Position numbers and translations under genes: made by a program
Notes under the pieces: generated by a model
Databases searched by the model: none
What the model saw: only the letters and a program-made list of their open reading frames with translations
What the model was told of the DNA's origin: nothing
Shown: one piece after another, positions 7,704-17,566 of the stretch
Position numbering within the stretch: the first letter of the stretch is position 1
Layout of the letters: every line of letters starts with the position of its first letter
NCBI RefSeq assembly: GCF_011250565.1
Contig: NZ_JAANMS010000014.1
Span: forward strand, 1 to 64,000
Source of the DNA: Nocardioides sp. IC4_145
GTDB taxonomy: Bacteria; Actinomycetota; Actinomycetes; Propionibacteriales; Nocardioidaceae
DNA: 64,000 bases
Direction of reading: 5' to 3'

Positions 7704-9146
7704 TCACCGGGCGGCGACCCCTGCGGCCTGCGGCTCGGCGTCGGCCTGGTCGGCGGCCCGGCGCCGCGGGATCGTCGCCGCGATGCCGACACCGACGAAC
7801 GCGGCGATCGCCCCGACGAGGAAGCACAGCCGGAACGCGCCCTCGGTCGGGATCTCGAAGCCACCGCCCATCGGCGTCGTGTTGCTCGTGAGCAGGGTGC
7901 CCATGACGGCGGCCGAGACGGTGGTGCCGACCGAGCGCATGAGCGCGTTCAGGCCGACCGCGGCGCCGGCCTCGCGCGGCGGCACCGCGTCGAGGATGAG
8001 GGTCGGCATCGCGGCGTACCCGATCCCGACGCCGGCGGAGAGGATGCAGGAGACGAGCAGGAGCTGCCAGGGCGCGTCCATGAGGACGTACGCCACCAGG
8101 TAGCCGGCACCGAGCACGGCCGCGCCGATCATCAACGTGATTCGGGCGCCGATGGTGGCGATGAGCCGGCCGGAGACCGGCGCGAACAGCATCATCACCA
8201 GGCCGCCGGGGGCCATCCACAGGCCGGCGGCGAGGATCGACTGGCCCAGGCCGTAGCCGGTGGCCTCGGGCAGCTGGAGCAGCTGGGGCACGACGATCGC
8301 CTGCGCCATCATGCCGAAGCCGATCGCCACCGCGGCGACGTTCGTCATCAGCACCGGAAGCTTCGCCGTCGCGCGCAGGTCGACCAGCGGCTCGGCCTGC
8401 CGCATCTCGAAGGCGCCCCAGACGAGGAGGACGACCACGCCGGCGACCATCGCGCCGAGGGTGCGGGCGTCGCCCCAGCCCCAGGTGGTCGCCTTGGAGA
8501 CGCCGACGAGGAGCGACACGAGACCGACGGCGAGGCCGATCGCTCCGACCCAGTCGAAGCGGCCGGGCGCCCCGTCGTGGACGTGCGGGATGGCCAGGGC
8601 GGTGAGCACCGCGATGAGCGCGGCGAGCCCGGTGGAGACCCAGAACAGCGCGTGCCAGTCGCCGACCTCGACGATCCAGGCGGACAACGGCAGGCCGATC
8701 GCACCGCCGACGCCGAGCGTCGCGCTCATCGCCGCCACCGCGCTGCCGGCCATCTGCGGCGGCACGACCTGCCGGATCAGCGAGATGCCGACCGGGATGA
8801 AGCCCATCGCCAGGCCCTGCAGCGCCCGGCCGGCGAGGACGGGGACGAGGGTCGAGGAGAGCGCGACGAGTGCCGAGCCGACGACGAGGAGGGCCGCGCT
8901 CGCGACCATCACCCGCTTCTTGCCGAAGAGGTCCGCGAGCCGGCCGGCGATCGGCATCGCCACCGCGCCGGCGAGCAGGGTGACCGTGACGACCCACGCG
9001 GCGTTCGCGGCCGAGGTGTCGAGCAGGCGCGGCAGGTCGCTCTGGATCGGGATGACCAGCGTCTGGGTCAGCGCGGCGGTGAGGCCGCCGGCGCAGAGGA
9101 CGGCGATCGCGAGACGCGGGTTCGGCGTCCGGGTGGGGCTCGGCAC
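7704..9146 (-). CDS. DHA2-type MFS drug:proton antiporter (EmrB/QacA family)
   Basis: A 480-residue integral membrane protein with about 14 predicted membrane segments, of the 14-TM drug:H+ antiporter subfamily. Typical pieces are LFGKKRVMVASAALLVVGSAL after TM2 and GRALQGLAMGFIPVGISLIR (motif C region) around TM4-5. It likely exports hydrophobic toxins or biocides. The GTG start is at 9146. A promoter with an overlapping inverted repeat lies upstream at 9160-9205, consistent with repressor control, but no regulator gene is adjacent. Confidence 0.9.
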   Translation of the reverse strand: MPSPTRTPNPRLAIAVLCAGGLTAALTQTLVIPIQSDLPRLLDTSAANAAWVVTVTLLAGAVAMPIAGRLADLFGKKRVMVASAALLVVGSALVALSSTLVPVLAGRALQGLAMGFIPVGISLIRQVVPPQMAGSAVAAMSATLGVGGAIGLPLSAWIVEVGDWHALFWVSTGLAALIAVLTALAIPHVHDGAPGRFDWVGAIGLAVGLVSLLVGVSKATTWGWGDARTLGAMVAGVVVLLVWGAFEMRQAEPLVDLRATAKLPVLMTNVAAVAIGFGMMAQAIVVPQLLQLPEATGYGLGQSILAAGLWMAPGGLVMMLFAPVSGRLIATIGARITLMIGAAVLGAGYLVAYVLMDAPWQLLLVSCILSAGVGIGYAAMPTLILDAVPPREAGAAVGLNALMRSVGTTVSAAVMGTLLTSNTTPMGGGFEIPTEGAFRLCFLVGAIAAFVGVGIAATIPRRRAADQADAEPQAAGVAAR

Positions 9147-9159
9147 AGGTGTTCCTCTT

Positions 9160-9205
9160 CGGTAGTGAGGTGCCTACCGTAAAGATGATTGCTCTCGACA
9201 ACCAA
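9160..9205 (-). promoter_or_regulatory. Promoter and operator-like repeat of the efflux gene
   Basis: On the minus strand a TTGGTT (rc at 9200-9205) and TACGGT (rc at 9176-9181) are separated by 18 nt and can serve as -35 and -10. CGGTAG/CTACCG arms (9160-9165, 9174-9179) with an 8-nt spacer overlap the -10 and the start site, as an operator would. Confidence 0.5.
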
Positions 9206-9282
9206 GTACCCCCGGTGTGACCCCGGCCGCACCCACTTGTCAGGGGAGTCCCTCGCTCACCACGGAAGATCTGCGGTGGTAA

Positions 9283-9318
9283 GCGCTGGGGTCACCGGTG
9301 AACCGGTGACCCCAGCGC
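9283..9318 (-). terminator. Strong hairpin terminator of katE
   Basis: A perfect 17-bp stem (9283-9299 with 9302-9318) and a 2-nt loop lie 15 nt past the katE stop. No T-tract is present. Confidence 0.85.
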
Positions 9319-9332
9319 CCCACCCGGCCGCC

Positions 9333-11591
<2,259 letters not shown>

Positions 11592-11663
11592 GCTCACCTT
11601 CCGTCGGGATGTCGGTCGGTGGACCGTTGCCCGCCGGGGGTGGTCGGTGAACGGGGGGAGCCC

Positions 11664-11705
11664 GGCTGGTCGAGGAAGGTGCCCCGGCGCCTGTCTCGAG
11701 ACCCT
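11664..11705. repeat. Dispersed GGTCGAGGAAG...CTCGAGACC repeat unit
   Basis: A single unit of the intergenic repeat family. It begins GGCTGGTCGAGGAAGG and ends CTGTCTCGAGACC; the two ends are partly complementary. It lies in the 131-bp gap between katE and the flavin reductase gene. Confidence 0.65.
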
Positions 11706-11722
11706 GCCGGTCGCGCGACGGC

Positions 11723-12445
11723 TCAGCCGGTCGCGCCGAACTGCTCCACGCGGATCGTCGTCGGGTCGACGCCGGCCTCGATCAGCAGGGGAGTGGCGAG
11801 CGAGACGAACCGTGGTGACCCGCAGACGAAGGCCACCTCGGCCCCCGCCGCCAGCGGCGCCAGCTCCGCCGCCGTCGGCACCCCGCGGGCACGGTCGCCC
11901 TCGTCGTGGCGGGTGTAGGCGACCAGCGCCCCGCCGCGGGCCAGCTCGGCGGCGTACGGCAGGTGCTCGGGGTCGCGGCCGACGGCGGCGATGCGCAGCA
12001 GGTCGCTGCGACGCAGCCGGCGGGCGGTGCGCAGCATCGAGACAGCCGGGACGACGCCGGTGCCCCCGACCAGGCAGACCGCCGGGGTGCGGGCGTCCCA
12101 CCGGAACCAGCGCCCGATCGGCCCCCGCACCTCCAGCACGTCGCCCACCTCGGCCACGTCGGCCAGGTGGCCGGAGACCTCGCCATCGGGGAACCGCTCG
12201 ACGAGCAGCTCGAGCAGCGGGTCCTCGTCGTCCGAGGCGACCGAGTAGGAGCGCTGCGCGGTGTAGTCGTCGGGCGCGCGGAGCCGCACGACGTAGTGCT
12301 GGCCGGGGTCGTGGTGGTGCCGGTCGTCGACGTGGAGGCGCAGCAGCACCTGGTCGGGCGTCGGCTGCTCCTTGGTGATGATCGTGCCGGTGGTCCAGGC
12401 CGTCTCGCGCGGGACGACGTCGTCGATGGACCGGTCCGCGCTCAC
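11723..12445 (-). CDS. Ferredoxin-NADP reductase-type flavin oxidoreductase
   Basis: A 240-residue FAD/NAD(P) reductase. It contains the FAD-binding RSYSVAS motif near 70, the NAD-binding GGTGVVPAVSML near 118, and the C-terminal CGSPRFV and EQFGATG. There is no iron-sulphur domain. Its GTG start overlaps the stop of the molybdopterin oxidoreductase gene by 4 bp, so it most likely passes electrons from NAD(P)H to, or accepts them from, that enzyme. This partner assignment is inferred from coupling, which recurs in actinobacteria. Confidence 0.9.
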   Translation of the reverse strand: MSADRSIDDVVPRETAWTTGTIITKEQPTPDQVLLRLHVDDRHHHDPGQHYVVRLRAPDDYTAQRSYSVASDDEDPLLELLVERFPDGEVSGHLADVAEVGDVLEVRGPIGRWFRWDARTPAVCLVGGTGVVPAVSMLRTARRLRRSDLLRIAAVGRDPEHLPYAAELARGGALVAYTRHDEGDRARGVPTAAELAPLAAGAEVAFVCGSPRFVSLATPLLIEAGVDPTTIRVEQFGATG

Positions 12446-13053
12446 GCGTCGCCCTGGTAGCGCTGCTCGCGCCACGGGTCGCCGCGGTCGTGGTAACCGT
12501 TGCGCTCCCAGAACCCCTGCTGGTCCTCCTCGAGCAGCTCCAGTCGCGAGACCCACTTGGCCGACTTCCAGAAGTAGAGGTGGGGGACCAGCAGTCGGGC
12601 CGGTCCGCCGTGCTCGGGGGTGAGCGGCTTGCTCTCGGCCTCCCACACCACCCACGCCTGGCCGCCGGTGACGTCCTCGAGCGGCAGGTTGGTGGTGTAA
12701 CCGGTGCTGGAGTGCGCCAGCACGAACCGCGCCTCCGGCCGCGGCCGCGCCGCTGCCAGCAGGTCGTCGACGCTGATCCCGCGGAAGACCATGTCCAGCT
12801 TCGTCCAGGTCGTCACGCAGTGGATGTCGCCGGAGTACGTCGCCGACGGCAGTCGGTGCGCCTCGTCCCACGTCCACGTGGTCGGCTCCTCGACGAGACC
12901 GTCGACGGTGATCGACCAGTCGGCCGGATCGATCCGTGGCGTCGCCTCGGCGGTGAGCACGGGCCAGCTGCTGCCGGTGTCGTACTGACCCGGCGGGATC
13001 CGCCCCTCCGGGCCCTGCGCGCGCTTGCGGAAGAAGCCTCGGGTGACGGGCAC
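12442..13053 (-). CDS. Sulfite oxidase-like molybdopterin oxidoreductase
   Basis: A 203-residue molybdopterin-binding domain of the sulfite oxidase/YedY fold. The conserved Cys that ligates molybdenum is in SGDIHCVTTWTK (C79). It lacks a haem domain, a dimerisation domain and a Tat signal, so it looks cytoplasmic. The GTG start at 13053 follows AGGAGGACCT. Translational coupling to the flavin reductase suggests a two-component reductase for an oxidised small molecule or residue such as a sulfoxide; the true substrate is unknown. Confidence 0.9.
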   Translation of the reverse strand: MPVTRGFFRKRAQGPEGRIPPGQYDTGSSWPVLTAEATPRIDPADWSITVDGLVEEPTTWTWDEAHRLPSATYSGDIHCVTTWTKLDMVFRGISVDDLLAAARPRPEARFVLAHSSTGYTTNLPLEDVTGGQAWVVWEAESKPLTPEHGGPARLLVPHLYFWKSAKWVSRLELLEEDQQGFWERNGYHDRGDPWREQRYQGDA

Positions 13054-13192
13054 AGGTCCTCCTGCGGGGTCGGGTGCGCCGTCGAGTCTAGGCAGCGGCC
13101 GGGCGTACCCAACCTCGGCTAATACCGGCGCAGACGGCCCCGGGCAGCGACGGGCAGGCGCACGCTCGACGGACGACGTCCCGGGAGCGGCC

Positions 13193-14389
13193 GTGCCAGG
13201 TGGAGCCAGGACCAGCCTGCGGGCGGCGAGCACTGTCGTCCTCTCGGCGGTGGCGCTCGTCGCGGCGCTCGGGTGCGCCGGACGGCTCGCGGACCCGCCG
13301 CTGTCCACCGCGCCCGCGCCCCCGGCGCAGCGACCGTCCGGCACCGGCACGGTCGCCCTGGACTGGGGCGACCTGGACCGCACGCCGGTCGAGGCGGTCG
13401 CACGCGGCGACTACGTCGTCGTCCAGTCCTGGGAGCACCAGCGGCTGCGGGCGCTGCACCAGGCGAACCCGCGCCTGCGGGTGCTGGTGTACAAGGACGT
13501 CTCGGCCGTGGTGCGCGAGCCGCACGAGTCCGGGCTCTTCGCGACCGGGGTCAGCCACGCGCAGGCGAAGCGGCGCGGGTGGTTGCTGACCGACGAGCGC
13601 GGCCGGGTGCTGGAGTGGTCGGACTGGCGGGGCCTGTACCCGGTGGACGTCGGCCGTCGCGCCTACCAGGACGCCTGGGTGGCGAACGTCCTCGCGGAGC
13701 TGCGCCGGCACTCGTGGGACGGGGTGCTGCTCGACGACACGCTGACCACGCTCTCGCACCCGACCGTCGGGGACCGGGTGTCGACCCAGCTGCCGACCGA
13801 CGAGGCGATGTACACCGCCACGGACTCGTTCCTGTCCCGGGTCGCGCCCCGGCTCCGCGGCGCCGGCTACCTCGCCGTCCCCAACGTCACCGTCGACCGG
13901 GAGACCTGGCGCAGCACCCTCGCGGACTGGTCGCGGCACGTGTCGGGCTGGGAGAACGAGTACTTCGTCAAGTGGGGCCTCGGTCCCGGCCCACGGTTCG
14001 GCGGCGCCGACTGGCGGTGGAAGGTGCGGATGGCTGCGTGGTGCGCCCGCCGGCGGGTGCCGCTCCTCGCGGTGACCTACGGCTCCCGGCGCGACCGGAC
14101 GGCGCAGGTGTACCACCGCGCGACCTGGCTGCTCACATGGAACGGCGCCACCGGCGCGAGCGTCTACGTCCCGCAGGAGCCCGCTGCCAGTCACCGGCAG
14201 CCCCGGGCCAACGTGCCGCTGGGGCGCCCGTCGGGGCCGCGGAGGGTGGTCGCCGGAGGCGTGCACCGACGCGCCTACACCGGCGGGACGGTGCTGGTGA
14301 ACCCGACCGCTCGCACGCGGGAGGTCCCGGCGGCCGGCCGGGTGGTGCGGCTCGCGCCGCGGACCGCTCTGGTCCTGCGGGCCCAGTGA
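13193..14389 (+). CDS. Secreted putative glycoside hydrolase (GHL15-like)
   Basis: A protein of about 398 residues with an N-terminal signal segment (TVVLSAVALVAALGC, possibly lipidated) and a TIM-barrel domain resembling the hypothetical glycosyl hydrolase family 15. Visible are ARGDYVVVQSWEHQRL, LVYKDVS, HSWDGVLLDDT (probable catalytic acidic residues) and GWENEYFVKWG. Members are predicted sugar hydrolases, but activity is unproven. The GTG at 13193 is preferred because a GGGAG lies 8 nt upstream and the signal peptide begins just after it. The frame stays open upstream to 13025, but that would overlap the divergent molybdopterin gene. Confidence 0.72.
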   Translation: MPGGARTSLRAASTVVLSAVALVAALGCAGRLADPPLSTAPAPPAQRPSGTGTVALDWGDLDRTPVEAVARGDYVVVQSWEHQRLRALHQANPRLRVLVYKDVSAVVREPHESGLFATGVSHAQAKRRGWLLTDERGRVLEWSDWRGLYPVDVGRRAYQDAWVANVLAELRRHSWDGVLLDDTLTTLSHPTVGDRVSTQLPTDEAMYTATDSFLSRVAPRLRGAGYLAVPNVTVDRETWRSTLADWSRHVSGWENEYFVKWGLGPGPRFGGADWRWKVRMAAWCARRRVPLLAVTYGSRRDRTAQVYHRATWLLTWNGATGASVYVPQEPAASHRQPRANVPLGRPSGPRRVVAGGVHRRAYTGGTVLVNPTARTREVPAAGRVVRLAPRTALVLRAQ

Positions 14390-14441
14390 GCGCGTTGCGC
14401 ACCGCGCGCCGGCCGCGCGTCGTACCGTCTGGCTCCGCGCA

Positions 14442-14490
14442 CCCATCACGACCCATCACGACCGATCACGACCATCACGACCATCACGAC
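14442..14490 (+). repeat. Five tandem CATCACGAC repeats in the 5' leader of the next gene
   Basis: Units of 10, 10, 10, 9 and 9 nt, each built on (C)CATCACGAC with one GATCACGAC variant, end immediately before the ribosome binding site of the gene at 14505. Confidence 0.85.
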
Positions 14491-14504
14491 CCCGGAGGCT
14501 GACG

Positions 14505-14825
14505 GTGGACGAGCTCGACGGCCGCCTGCGACGGGCGACGGGGGAGCGGCTGTCGTACGACGAGGGCCGCGGCGAGCTCGTGCTGCGTCTGTCCGGCCGG
14601 GGTTCCGACGAGTGCCGCCTGGCGGTCGCCAAGGAGGCGGTGCGCAACGCGCTCCAGTCCGCCCTGCTCGCCGCCGACCCGCCCCCGGCGGTTGTCGACG
14701 ACGCGCTCGCCGCGGGCGCGCAGGCGCTCGTGGCGGCGTACGACGCGGACCCGGCGGCGGTCGAGCGGCTGGCGCGGCGCACGGCTGACCAGTTCGCCGC
14801 TGCCCGCCGACGGCGTCGCGGCTGA
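14505..14825 (+). CDS. Small helical protein of unknown function
   Basis: A 106-residue, Ala/Arg/Asp-rich protein, predicted mostly helical, ending in a basic RRRRRG tail. No recognised domain. The GTG start at 14505 follows GGAGG at a good distance. Codon usage (strong G/C at third positions) matches the neighbours. It is followed at once by a hairpin, so it forms a single-gene unit. Unknown function. Confidence 0.65.
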   Translation: MDELDGRLRRATGERLSYDEGRGELVLRLSGRGSDECRLAVAKEAVRNALQSALLAADPPPAVVDDALAAGAQALVAAYDADPAAVERLARRTADQFAAARRRRRG

Positions 14826-14845
14826 CCCGGCGGGCGTTCGCCGGG
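14826..14845 (+). terminator. Hairpin terminator
   Basis: CCCGGCG / CGCCGGG arms (14826-14832, 14839-14845) with a 6-nt loop begin directly after the stop codon. Confidence 0.6.
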
Positions 14846-14928
14846 CTGCGTCCCGGGGTCGTGTGCTCGAGGACGCGCCGACACGCGGCCCGGGGCACAC
14901 GACCGCCGGTCGAGGCCGGGACGGGTGG

Positions 14929-14942
14929 AGTAACACGTTCTA
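14929..14942 (+). promoter_or_regulatory. KstR-like operator half-palindrome
   Basis: The sequence AGTAACACGTTCTA matches the KstR pattern TnnAACnnGTTnnA at all fixed positions but the first. It lies about 33 nt upstream of a decayed dehydrogenase gene. KstR controls steroid degradation genes in actinobacteria. The match is short and could be chance. Confidence 0.3.
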
Positions 14943-14974
14943 GTTCGCAGGTCGGACGAGCACATGGGGGGCGG

Positions 14975-15189
14975 ATGCGTCAGCTAAGCGGCAAGTCGCG
15001 GTCGTCACGGGCGCGGGGAGCGGCATCGGGCGGGTGACCGCCGAGCGGCTCGCCGGGCGCGGCTGCCACTTGGCGCTGGTCGACGTGAACCGGGCGGGTC
15101 TCGAGGAGACCGCCGCGGCGGTCCGGGCGGTGGGCGTGGGCGCGTCGAACCACGTCGCCGACGTCTCTGACGCCGACCGGGTGGCAGGG
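14975..15189 (+). pseudogene. Frameshifted, truncated short-chain dehydrogenase remnant
   Basis: ATG at 14975 starts MRQLSGK, but the reading then needs a one-base shift near 14995 to continue as VAVVTGAGSGIG, RVTAERLAGRGCHLALVD and NHVADVSDADRVA. This is the N-terminal third of a classical SDR (cofactor motif TGAGSGIG). Similarity stops near 15189, and only about 70 of the usual 250-280 residues remain before the convergent hydrolase gene. A further stretch at about 15192-15235 reads ADEKLDDVTPG in another frame and might be a remnant of the C-terminus after an internal deletion. Clearly non-functional. Confidence 0.8.
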
Positions 15190-15237
15190 CCGACGAGAAG
15201 CTCGACGACGTCACGCCGGGCCGGAGCGCTGGGCGCG

Positions 15238-16125
15238 TCAGGCGAGGCCGCCGAGACGACGCAGGTCCGCGAGGACCCGGTCGAGCTGCGTGACGAGGGA
15301 GAGGTGGCCCTCGTCCTCGAACAGGTGCGCCTCGGCGGTCGGCACGTGCTCGGCGAGCCAGGCGCCGTGCTCGTAGGGGACCATCGCGTCCTGCCGGCCC
15401 TGCCAGACCGCGACCGGGACGCGGATGTCGGCCAGGGCGAAGCCCCACGGGGCGACCGCGGCGAGCCCGTCGTCGCGCATGCCGACCACGCCCTGCGCGC
15501 CGGCGTTGCGGAAGGTGCGGCTCATCCAGTCGGCGAACGACGCGTCGAGCGCTGCCTCGTCGACGGCCGTCACGAGCCCGCCCATGCTTGCGACGACGTC
15601 GTCGGGGGACGCCTGCAGCAGATCGAGGGCGCCGGCCTCGAGGAAGGCACCGTAGACCTCGGGACCCTGCTCGGCGGCGTGGTACTCCTCGTGGTTCTCC
15701 TCCGCCATGCCGGCGAACCAGTCCAGGCCCGCAGCGTCGTAGGGCGCCACGCCGGCGATCGTCGCCGCCGCCAGGCACCGGTCGGGCAGGAGTGCCGCGC
15801 AGGCGAGCGCCCGCGGCCCGCCGCCGGACCAGCCGGCGGTGAGGAACTCGTCGACCTCCAGGTGGTCCAGGACGGCGACCGACTCGACCACGTCGTCGAC
15901 GTACGTCCCGGGCGCGGGGCGCGGCGTGGACGCGCCGTACCCGGGACGTGAGTACGTCACCGACCGCAGCCCGGCGTCCCGGACGGCGTCGTCGAACCGC
16001 GGCCACTCGGCGACCGCCGACGGCGAGCCGCCGTGGAACAACAGCCACGGACCGGCGTCGGCGCCGCCGACCAGCACCTCGATGGTCCGGCCGTCGGGTC
16101 CCGGCAGATGCAGGCGCTCGCTCAT
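15238..16125 (-). CDS. Alpha/beta hydrolase
   Basis: A 295-residue alpha/beta hydrolase. Oxyanion motif LLFHGGSPS at 28-36, nucleophile elbow GWSGGG with S100, acid in WQGRQDAMVP, and catalytic histidine in FEDEGHLSL. A cap region lies between about residues 125 and 205. No signal peptide, so cytoplasmic. Substrate unknown (ester, epoxide or similar). The ATG at 16125 has a CAGGAT hexamer 6 nt upstream, perhaps a degenerate -10. It is divergent from the alcohol dehydrogenase at 16299, with a palindrome in the gap. Confidence 0.9.
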   Translation of the reverse strand: MSERLHLPGPDGRTIEVLVGGADAGPWLLFHGGSPSAVAEWPRFDDAVRDAGLRSVTYSRPGYGASTPRPAPGTYVDDVVESVAVLDHLEVDEFLTAGWSGGGPRALACAALLPDRCLAAATIAGVAPYDAAGLDWFAGMAEENHEEYHAAEQGPEVYGAFLEAGALDLLQASPDDVVASMGGLVTAVDEAALDASFADWMSRTFRNAGAQGVVGMRDDGLAAVAPWGFALADIRVPVAVWQGRQDAMVPYEHGAWLAEHVPTAEAHLFEDEGHLSLVTQLDRVLADLRRLGGLA

Positions 16126-16169
16126 GCGCCGATCCTGCCAGGGGAGCCAGGAGCCGGCCCTCCACGAAC

Positions 16170-16193
16170 ATAACCCGACATAATGTCAGTTAT
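16170..16193. promoter_or_regulatory. AT-rich palindromic operator in a divergent gap
   Basis: GACATAATGTC (16177-16187) is a perfect odd palindrome flanked by ATAAC and GTTAT (offset by one base). It stands out against GC-rich surroundings and lies between the divergent hydrolase and dehydrogenase genes. This suggests a shared operator; no regulator is adjacent. Confidence 0.5.
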
Positions 16194-16298
16194 CGGCGGT
16201 GTCGAGGCGGGGTGGTCCGTGTCCCGGAGGTGCTGCTGGGCACCGGGTGGACGGAGCAACCGCTCTCAGCAGTCCCGAGCACCGAAGGATGGTCGTCC

Positions 16299-17486
16299 AT
16301 GAAGGCAGTCACGTGGCAGGGCAAGCACGACATGCAGGTCACCGAGGTCCCGGACCCGCGCATCGAGGAGCCCACCGACGTGATCATCAAGGTCACCTCG
16401 ACCGGTCTGTGCGGCTCGGACCTGCACCTCTACGAGACGCTGGCGGCGTTCATGGAGCCCGGCGACATCGTGGGCCACGAGCCGATGGGCATCGTCGAGG
16501 AGATCGGCTCGGCGGTCACCGAGCTGGCCGTCGGCGACCGCGTCGTCGTGCCGTTCAACGTCTCGTGCGGCTCGTGCTGGATGTGCGACCGGCACCTCTA
16601 CAGCCAGTGCGAGACCACGCAGAACCCCGAGCACGGCACCGGCGCGAGCTTCTTCGGCTACTCCAAGCTCTACGGCCAGGTGCCGGGAGGCCAGGCGGAG
16701 TACATGCGGGTGCCGTTCGGCAACTTCCTGCCGGTCAAGGTGCCGCACGAGCACGCCGACGACCGGTTCCTCTTCCTGTCCGACGTCCTGCCGACCGCCT
16801 GGCAGGGCCTGGAGTACGCCGACGTCCCCGACGGCGGCACGCTGCTCGTCATGGGCGCCGGTCCCATCGGCGACATGGCCGCGCGGATGGGTGTCCGGGC
16901 CGGCCACCGCGTCATCAGCGTCGACCGGGTCCCCGAGCGGCTCGCCCGCGTCGAGGCGTTCGGCGCCGAGCCGCTGGACTTCGACGAGGCGGCCGAGGCC
17001 GGCGGGGTCGCGTCGATCGTCCGCGAGCTGACCGGGGGCCGCGGTGCGGACTCGGTCATCGACGCGGTCGGCATGGAGGCCCACGGGTCGCCGAGCGCCC
17101 AGGGCGTCCAGAAGCTCGTGGGGCTGATGCCCGACGCGATCGCCGAGCCGATGCTCAAGAACGCCGGCCTGGACCGGCTGGCCGCCCTCCACACCGCCAT
17201 CGAGTCCGTCCGCCGCGGCGGCACGGTCTCGATCTCCGGCGTCTACGGCGGCGCGGTCGACCCGATGCCGATGTTCCAGCTCTTCGACAAGCAGGTCCAG
17301 CTGCGGATGGGCCAGGCCAACGTGCGCGCCCACACCGACGAGCTGCTCGCGATGCTGGTCGAGGACGACCCGTTCGGCGTCGACGCCTTCGCCACCCACC
17401 ACCTCCCCCTCGCCGAGGCCCCGCAGGCCTACGAGCACTTCCAGAAGAAGGAGGAGGGCATGGTCAAGGTGGTCTTCCAGCCCTGA
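16299..17486 (+). CDS. Zinc-dependent alcohol dehydrogenase (formaldehyde dehydrogenase-like)
   Basis: A 395-residue medium-chain dehydrogenase. Catalytic zinc ligands are C38 (GLCGSD) and H60-E61 (GHE). The structural zinc is bound by C90, C93, C96 and C104. The nucleotide-binding region is VMGAGPIGDMAARMG. Its length and the insertion after residue 105 match the glutathione-independent formaldehyde dehydrogenase-like group, which dismutates or oxidises small aldehydes. The ATG at 16299 is the first in-frame start that preserves the canonical MKAVTWQGKHDM N-terminus. It is followed by a bidirectional hairpin and faces a convergent hydrolase. Confidence 0.92.
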   Translation: MKAVTWQGKHDMQVTEVPDPRIEEPTDVIIKVTSTGLCGSDLHLYETLAAFMEPGDIVGHEPMGIVEEIGSAVTELAVGDRVVVPFNVSCGSCWMCDRHLYSQCETTQNPEHGTGASFFGYSKLYGQVPGGQAEYMRVPFGNFLPVKVPHEHADDRFLFLSDVLPTAWQGLEYADVPDGGTLLVMGAGPIGDMAARMGVRAGHRVISVDRVPERLARVEAFGAEPLDFDEAAEAGGVASIVRELTGGRGADSVIDAVGMEAHGSPSAQGVQKLVGLMPDAIAEPMLKNAGLDRLAALHTAIESVRRGGTVSISGVYGGAVDPMPMFQLFDKQVQLRMGQANVRAHTDELLAMLVEDDPFGVDAFATHHLPLAEAPQAYEHFQKKEEGMVKVVFQP

Positions 17487-17508
17487 CCCACGGCCCTGAC
17501 CCACGGCC

Positions 17509-17538
17509 CAGCCCCCCGGCGTGACTCCGGCGGGGCTG
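17509..17538. terminator. Hairpin between convergent genes
   Basis: An 11-bp GC stem with one bulged C (17509-17519 and 17527-17538) lies between the stops at 17486 and 17567, so it can end transcription from both sides. A directly repeated CTGACCCACGGCC precedes it. Confidence 0.65.
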
Positions 17539-17566
17539 CTCCCCTGGCCGCCTGGGCCCGCTCGGC

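Noticed and set aside
12442..13383. Longer N-terminus for the molybdopterin oxidoreductase
   Set aside because: The added residues have no similarity to the family and would overlap the divergent secreted-hydrolase signal region; AGGAGGACCT supports 13053.
15034..15951. A 305-codon plus-strand frame beginning at the SDR remnant
   Set aside because: Only its first 50 or so residues are SDR-like; the rest is antisense to the alpha/beta hydrolase gene.
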